The notes under the pieces were generated by a model. That model was given only the letters and a program-made list of their open reading frames with translations. It did no database searches and was not told the origin of the DNA. From NCBI GenBank assembly GCA_964536835.1, contig CAZIAZ010000011.1, positions 1 to 56,262 of the forward strand: a stretch of DNA of 56,262 bases. The letters run 5' to 3'. The stretch's first letter is position 1, and every line of letters begins with the position of its first letter. The DNA comes from DAONFI01 sp035403485. GTDB lineage: Bacteria > Planctomycetota > Phycisphaerae > SM23-33. A program made the position numbers and the translations under genes. Positions 51,504 through 56,262 of this stretch are shown here, piece after piece.

Positions 51504-52637
51504 GTGATTAAAAAACGTCTCTTCACCCCCGGCCCGACGGAAGTCCCGGCTGAAGTTCTGGTCGAAATGGCTAAGCCGATTTTCCACCACCGCACGTCGC
51601 AGTTCAAGGAAATGTTCGCCAAGGTCAACGAGGGCCTCAAAAAAATATACAGGACGAAGAACGACGTCCTCACAATCGCCGGCTCAGGCACTGCCGGCAT
51701 GGAAGCAGCCATCAGCTGCGCCGTGCCGCGGGACAAAAAAGTCCTCGTCGCCAACAGCGGCAAATTCGGCGAACGCTGGGTCAAGGTGGCCAAGCTCTAC
51801 AAGCTCGACGTTGACGAGGTAGTCACCGAGTGGGGCACGCCCATAACGGCCCAGACCGTCAAAGAAAAACTCGCTACCGGCCTGTATGGTGCGGTGGTTG
51901 TTGTTTACAGTGAAACGTCCACCTGTACAGCCTGCGACCTAAAGGCTATCGCCGCGGAAGTGTCCAAAACCGACGCGCTGCTGATTGTCGACGCGATAAC
52001 CGCGCTGGGCGTTCTGCCGCTGGAGACCGACGAATGGAAAATCGATATCGTCGCCAGCGGTTCGCAGAAGGCTCTCATGCTGCCGCCCGGCCTTGCGACC
52101 GTCTGCGTCAGCCCCAAGGCTTGGGCCGTTATAGACACCATTCCCAATCCCGGATTCTACCTGAACCTCAAAGCCTACCGCAAGAGCATCGCGGATAACG
52201 ATACTCCCTATACGCCGGCGGTTACGTTGATTCGCGGCATGAAGGTGTCGGTCGACATGATAAATGAAATCGGCATAGAAAAGGTCTGGAAGCGTGCATC
52301 GCTGTTGGCGAAGGCTACCCGCGAGGCAGCCAAGGCTCACGGCTTGGCCATCGGCAGCAAGTCGCCGAGCGATTCCGTGACTGCCGTTGCATTGCCGGCT
52401 GGCGTGGATGATTCCATCCGCAAGGTTTTGAGCGGCAAATACGGCATCAGCGTAGCCGGCGGCCAGGATTCGTGGAAAGGCAAATTTATCCGCATAAACC
52501 ACATGGGCTATGTCGACCCCATAGACACCATCGGCATGATTGCGGCGCTGGAATATGCGTTAGCCGGTTTTGGAGTGAATATCGAAATCGGCAAGGGCGT
52601 AGCCGCGGCTGCCAGGGTTCTCAAGGATTGGGAATGA
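51504..52637 (+). CDS. Class V PLP aminotransferase (serine-pyruvate/alanine-glyoxylate type)
   Basis: The 377-residue protein starts at a GTG seven bases after AAGGAG. The frame is open 29 codons further up, but that part lies in the structured leader. It has RLFTPGPTEVP at the N-terminus, GSGTAGMEAA for PLP phosphate binding, VDAITALG with the PLP aspartate (D163) and GSQKALMLPPG with the Schiff-base lysine (K189). Next to serA it probably makes phosphoserine or serine/glycine by transamination, an arrangement known in several phyla. It ends 33 bases before serA. Confidence 0.93.
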   Translation: MIKKRLFTPGPTEVPAEVLVEMAKPIFHHRTSQFKEMFAKVNEGLKKIYRTKNDVLTIAGSGTAGMEAAISCAVPRDKKVLVANSGKFGERWVKVAKLYKLDVDEVVTEWGTPITAQTVKEKLATGLYGAVVVVYSETSTCTACDLKAIAAEVSKTDALLIVDAITALGVLPLETDEWKIDIVASGSQKALMLPPGLATVCVSPKAWAVIDTIPNPGFYLNLKAYRKSIADNDTPYTPAVTLIRGMKVSVDMINEIGIEKVWKRASLLAKATREAAKAHGLAIGSKSPSDSVTAVALPAGVDDSIRKVLSGKYGISVAGGQDSWKGKFIRINHMGYVDPIDTIGMIAALEYALAGFGVNIEIGKGVAAAARVLKDWE

Positions 52638-52670
52638 TTTTTCCCCAAAAAATCACAGGAGATTTTTGCC

Positions 52671-54299
52671 ATGATAAAAATTCTGGTTGCAGATAAATTG
52701 TCGAAAGTCGGTTTGGACTGGCTGGCGGCACAGGAAGATGTAGAGACGGCTATTCACGCCGGCCTGACGCCTGAGGCGTTGGCTGAAATTATAGGCGATT
52801 ACGACGGCGTGATTATCCGGTCGGGCGTGAAGATAACCGAGCAGGTTTTGGTCAAGTCCGGCCGGCTCAAAGGCATTGCGAGAGCCGGCGTAGGCGTGGA
52901 CAACGTCGATGTGCCGTGCGCAACGCAACGCGGCATTATCGTCATGAATACGCCTGACGGCAATACGCTTTCGACGGCTGAACTGACGTGGACGCTCATT
53001 CTCGGCCTGAGCCGTAAAATCGGCCTGGCTAATGCGTCGCTCCGCAGCGGCAAGTGGGAAAGAAAGCTGTTTGAAGGCACGCAGCTTGCAGGTAAGACTC
53101 TGGGCGTCGTCGGCCTCGGCCGCATCGGCAAAGCCGTCGCAAAACGCGGCATAGCCATGCAGATGCGCGTACTTGGTTATGACCCTTTTTTCCCGGGTGG
53201 AATTGACGAACAGAGCGGCATTGAACGCGTCAAGGATTTTTCCGAGATATGCAAGCGATGCGATTACATAACCGTGCACGTTCCGAAGACGGCAGAGACT
53301 GCCGGCATGATAGGAGCGGAGCAGATAGACATGATGAAGCCCACCGTACGGCTGATAAACGCAGCCCGCGGCGGAATCATCGATCCGCAGGCACTGCTTG
53401 ACGGTTTGAACGCCGGCAAGGTGGCTGGCGCGGCGCTGGACGTCTTTACCGCCGAACCGCCCGCGAGCGAAGCCGAAAAAGCCCTCATCATTCACGATAA
53501 GGTGCTGGCTGTGCCGCACCTGGGTGCAAGTACGGAAGAGGCTCAGGAGCAGGTGGCTCTTGAAGCGGCTCAGCAGCTCGTAGAGGCTCTGCGCGGCGGT
53601 GAAGTTCGCAACGCCGTCAATGCGCCAGGCTTCGGGTCGGCGATACCGGAAATCCTCAAACCGTATACCGAACTCGCCCCACGAATGGCTGCTATACTTG
53701 CAGGCATAACGCCAGGCGCCGTGCGGAAAGTGGAAATAATCTTCCGCGGTGCGATAAGCGAATGCAACACATCGCCGGTGGCGACGTATGTATTGCAGGG
53801 CCTCTTTCAGCCGCATATGCATACGCCGGTCAATGTTATCAATGCACCAGTGCTGGCCAAGCAGCGCGGCGTGGAAGTGGAAGTGACTGCCTCTCTGAAA
53901 GTACGCGAATTTGCGAATCTGTTGGAAATCCGCGTTACGACGGAGCAGGCGACGCGCAGCGTGATAGGAACGATTTTCGGCAACAAATTTCCGCGGGTGA
54001 TTTCAATTGACGGATACCACATGGAAATGCGGCCTGAGGGTAATGTAGTTATCATCCTGAACGATGACCGGCCAGGTGCGCTGGGACAGTATGGTTCGGT
54101 TTTCGGCAAGCATGGCATCAATATTGCCGACCTGACTTTCAGCCGCAAAAAACGCTCTGGATTGGCACTCGTAGGCCTGAATCTCGACCAGGAACCTGCC
54201 AACGAAGTCATGACAGAGGTTCGCTCGATGGATATGGTCAAGGAAGCATGGTCGCTCAAATTGCCGGAACTGCCCTTTGAGTTCGGCCCTGAAGAGTGA
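52671..54299 (+). CDS. serA: D-3-phosphoglycerate dehydrogenase, long form with ACT domain
   Basis: This 542-residue protein is the long SerA type. It has a substrate domain (GVIIRSGVKITEQVL), the NAD motif VVGLGRIGKAVAKRG, catalytic arginine in NAARGGIID and histidine in PHLGAST. The allosteric substrate-binding (ASB) domain from about 330 follows, then a C-terminal ACT domain (ILNDDRPGALGQYGSVFG). It makes 3-phosphohydroxypyruvate for serine synthesis and is usually inhibited by serine through ACT. AGGAG precedes the ATG. A strong terminator follows. Confidence 0.97.
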   Translation: MIKILVADKLSKVGLDWLAAQEDVETAIHAGLTPEALAEIIGDYDGVIIRSGVKITEQVLVKSGRLKGIARAGVGVDNVDVPCATQRGIIVMNTPDGNTLSTAELTWTLILGLSRKIGLANASLRSGKWERKLFEGTQLAGKTLGVVGLGRIGKAVAKRGIAMQMRVLGYDPFFPGGIDEQSGIERVKDFSEICKRCDYITVHVPKTAETAGMIGAEQIDMMKPTVRLINAARGGIIDPQALLDGLNAGKVAGAALDVFTAEPPASEAEKALIIHDKVLAVPHLGASTEEAQEQVALEAAQQLVEALRGGEVRNAVNAPGFGSAIPEILKPYTELAPRMAAILAGITPGAVRKVEIIFRGAISECNTSPVATYVLQGLFQPHMHTPVNVINAPVLAKQRGVEVEVTASLKVREFANLLEIRVTTEQATRSVIGTIFGNKFPRVISIDGYHMEMRPEGNVVIILNDDRPGALGQYGSVFGKHGINIADLTFSRKKRSGLALVGLNLDQEPANEVMTEVRSMDMVKEAWSLKLPELPFEFGPEE

Positions 54300-54330
54300 T
54301 TCTGAATATCTGGAGTCAATACACAAAAAA

Positions 54331-54364
54331 GGCATGCGGCCGTAAAACCGCATGCCTTTTTTTT
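54331..54364 (+). terminator. Rho-independent terminator after serA
   Basis: GGCATGCGG and CCGCATGCC form a perfect nine-bp stem with an eight-base loop, flanked by A and T runs, so it may work in both directions. Confidence 0.95.
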
Positions 54365-54402
54365 ATAGCAATTCTTGAATGAAAAGATTTTTGGAAACGG
54401 TC

Positions 54403-54563
54403 TAGAGCATGTTAAACTTGAGATGTGACACTTTATGCGTTGGCGAAACGAGCTATGCAAGGAAGGCGAAGCAGGAATACTGCCCGTATTCCGATGCAGC
54501 CTGACGTAGCAGAGCGAAGTTGCAGCCAGCAGAAATGACGCATATCAAGTTTAACATGCTCTA
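54403..54563. repeat. Family-2 MITE-like element (161 bp)
   Basis: TAGAGCATGTTAAACTTGA and its exact inverse TCAAGTTTAACATGCTCTA are 19-bp terminal inverted repeats. The interior contains a further inverted pair (TGCGTTGGCG-side and ATGACGCAT-side sequence) and GGAATACTGCCCGTATTCC, so the whole unit can fold into a hairpin. It has no coding capacity. A minimal copy is at 28131-28158. It sits between the convergent serA and GH13 genes. Confidence 0.75.
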
Positions 54564-54566
54564 ATT

Positions 54567-56198
54567 TCATTCACAGTCAAATATGGCATAGCTGACGGGC
54601 GACATCTCAAGAGAAAACCTGCTGCCGGATTTTTCCAGTTTTACATTTTTGCCGAGCAGCATTCGCCTGACGGTTTTTATTTGAGCAGCCGTGAATGCGG
54701 CTTTGACTTTCCTGCCGGATGGATTTATGGCTACAACAGCTTTTGCGTTACCTTTGCTTCGCAGAAAGACAAGCGGGTATGCGTTTTTCTTGACGTAAAG
54801 AGGGGTAAAATCGCTATCGGCATTTAACGCAGGCAGTTCGTGCCGCAGAGTGGTAAGCCTTCGTACGCCGTTGAGAAGCGAATCGGGATTCTTTTCCTGG
54901 GCGGCGACGGTGGGCCGGCCTTTGGTTTTGTCGACCGGCAGATACAATCTGCCTTCCGCGGCAGATGAAAAGCCGGCGTTTTTACCCTCGCTCCACTGCA
55001 TCGGAGTTCTTGAGCCGGTACGCGTATATCCGCCTTCCTTGCTTGGAAGTTCGCCCATGTAACGCATGCCTATTTCATCGCCGTAATATATGAACGGCAC
55101 GCCTGGCATTGTCAGTACGAACGCAAATACCAGTTCAAGTTCTTCCTGCGTGCGGTCTACGTTAATTCGGGTGATGTCATGATTGCTCGTGTAAAAACCC
55201 ACGAAACCTTTGCGGCGTATTTTTGAGAGCGTATCGGTCATCTGGCGGATATATTCTGAAGCGTCGCCTTTACCTGCCTTGCGGAAAAAACTGTGGCCTT
55301 CGTTGCCGAAGTCTTTGGTTTTGGCCATGAAGTGAACGTTAGCCTTCTTTTCCGCACGGAAAAGTTTCTGATGCGCGCTGAAACTGAATATTCCGGCAAA
55401 ATCCACGTCGAATCCGCTGTCGACGGCCTGTACGTTATTGAACCACTCGGATATCATTATCGCGTCCGGATAATCGCGTTTTATCATGCCGATGACATCG
55501 TGCCAGAGTTTTTTTATGGCTTTCTTTTCCGGGTCGTTCCTGATTAGTGACGGCGCCATGTCGACCCGATATCCGTCCGCGCCCATGTCGAGCCAGAAAC
55601 GTATGATGTCTTTCAACGCCTGCCTTGTCGCCAGACAGTCGGGATGATTCATCGGCATCTGCCACGGGTGTGCCGGGTCAGGTTTGGCGAAGCCGTAATT
55701 CAACGCCGGCTGGGCATAAAAGAAGTTGGTGACGAACGAGCCGTCTCTCTGGCAGAAGCCGTTCACCATGTTCATGCCGCCGCTCGGCGCACACCATGAA
55801 TTCGTCCAGATGTAGCGATTGGTGAATTCGTTCTTTTCCGTCCTGGCTGATTCCCTGAACCACGGATGTTCCGTCGACGTATGGCCGGCTACGAGGTCGA
55901 GGCATACCCTTATGCCCCGCTTGTGCGATTCCTTGAACAGCCTTTTCATGTCGGCGTTTGTGCCGTAACGAGGCGCGATTTTATAAAAATCGGCAACATC
56001 GTAACCGGCATCGAGAAACGGCGAAACAAAACACGGATGAATCCATATCGCATTGCAGCCGAGCGACGCAATATAATCCAGCCGCGCCTCTATGCCAGGC
56101 AAGTCGCCGATTCCGTCGCCGTTCGTATCATAAAAGCTCTGTGGGTATATTTCATAAAATACCGCATCGTCAAGCCACTTCGGGTATGTGTTGAACAC
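54567..56198 (-). CDS. GH13 alpha-glucosidase/alpha-amylase-family enzyme
   Basis: This 543-residue cytoplasmic protein starts at a GTG eight bases after GGAG; the frame extends 14 codons further to 56240. It has the GH13 barrel motifs: region I DLVAGHTSTEH, nucleophile D213 in GYRVDMAP, acid/base E251 in MISEWF and transition-state D341 in TSNHDITR. A small beta domain closes the C-terminus. Its opening, VFYEIYPQSFYDTNGDGIGD, marks the oligo-1,6-glucosidase/alpha-glucosidase side of the family. It hydrolyses short alpha-glucans. No sugar transporter is visible in the window. Confidence 0.93.
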   Translation of the reverse strand: MFNTYPKWLDDAVFYEIYPQSFYDTNGDGIGDLPGIEARLDYIASLGCNAIWIHPCFVSPFLDAGYDVADFYKIAPRYGTNADMKRLFKESHKRGIRVCLDLVAGHTSTEHPWFRESARTEKNEFTNRYIWTNSWCAPSGGMNMVNGFCQRDGSFVTNFFYAQPALNYGFAKPDPAHPWQMPMNHPDCLATRQALKDIIRFWLDMGADGYRVDMAPSLIRNDPEKKAIKKLWHDVIGMIKRDYPDAIMISEWFNNVQAVDSGFDVDFAGIFSFSAHQKLFRAEKKANVHFMAKTKDFGNEGHSFFRKAGKGDASEYIRQMTDTLSKIRRKGFVGFYTSNHDITRINVDRTQEELELVFAFVLTMPGVPFIYYGDEIGMRYMGELPSKEGGYTRTGSRTPMQWSEGKNAGFSSAAEGRLYLPVDKTKGRPTVAAQEKNPDSLLNGVRRLTTLRHELPALNADSDFTPLYVKKNAYPLVFLRSKGNAKAVVAINPSGRKVKAAFTAAQIKTVRRMLLGKNVKLEKSGSRFSLEMSPVSYAIFDCE

Positions 56199-56262
56199 GT
56201 TTTTTTCTCCATTTATTCGATTGTGTGTTTGCAGGGACACGCACCGGATTCTTTTTTTTATA

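Overview
The window looks like chromosomal DNA of a member of the Planctomycetota/PVC group, most likely a Phycisphaerae-type anaerobe. The evidence is a PEP-CTERM secretion tag on a DNRLRE-type protein, a planctomycete-style pseudopilin, a UroD-like methyltransferase inside a sugar operon, an expanded MoxR/Bat operon, and exported beta-propeller and AMMECR1-like proteins. This assignment rests on protein families recognised by eye, not on a database search.

Layout. (1) 0.1-12.2 kb is a carbohydrate-use locus. A LacI-type regulator leads a minus-strand operon (beta-propeller protein, glycosidase-like protein, SIS sugar isomerase). Facing it on the plus strand are a PEP-CTERM/DNRLRE protein, a pseudopilin, a large glycosidase-like lipoprotein, a PD40 propeller and an esterase. 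Arrays of TTGCAA boxes overlap both divergent promoters. (2) 12.1-18.3 kb is a minus-strand operon: DegT aminotransferase, XylA-like isomerase, Gfo/Idh/MocA dehydrogenase, UroD-family protein, and a decayed FucI-like isomerase. It diverges from a broken XRE/cupin-type regulator across a 16-bp palindrome. (3) 18.5-24.7 kb is accessory DNA. It holds a truncated tyrosine integrase next to tRNA-Arg(ACG), then tRNA-Pro(GGG), whose 3' half encodes on its antisense strand the C-terminus of a large serine recombinase. Behind the recombinase lie a small ORF, an HUH-type Rep protein and two proteins of unknown function, which looks like a small integrated replicon. (4) 24.8-29.2 kb holds a GC-rich methyltransferase coupled to an exported AMMECR1-like protein, an HU/IHF protein and MetF. 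(5) 29.5-38.7 kb is the MoxR-DUF58-Bat operon, including a BatB-TPR fusion with a roughly 130-residue Q/K/N tract. (6) 38.7-45.5 kb holds endonuclease III, a propeller lipoprotein and an Fbp-type ABC transporter. (7) 45.7-51.1 kb holds an adenylate-kinase-like/deoxyribosyltransferase-like fusion, a stand-alone CoaB, dUTPase, FtsK and a GNAT acetyltransferase. (8) 51.2-54.3 kb is a serine-biosynthesis pair (class V aminotransferase and SerA) behind a structured leader that can hide the ribosome-binding site. A GH13 glucosidase closes the window.

Two families of short non-coding inverted-repeat elements (MITE-like) are scattered through the region: family 1 at 1-55, 41091-41264 and 51129-51146, and family 2 at 28131-28158 and 54403-54563. 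No CRISPR array, rRNA or intact insertion sequence was seen. The most promising unusual items are the tRNA-Pro recombinase/Rep element, the serine-gene leader, the TTGCAA operator arrays, the decayed isomerase, and the kinase-like/NDT-like fusion.
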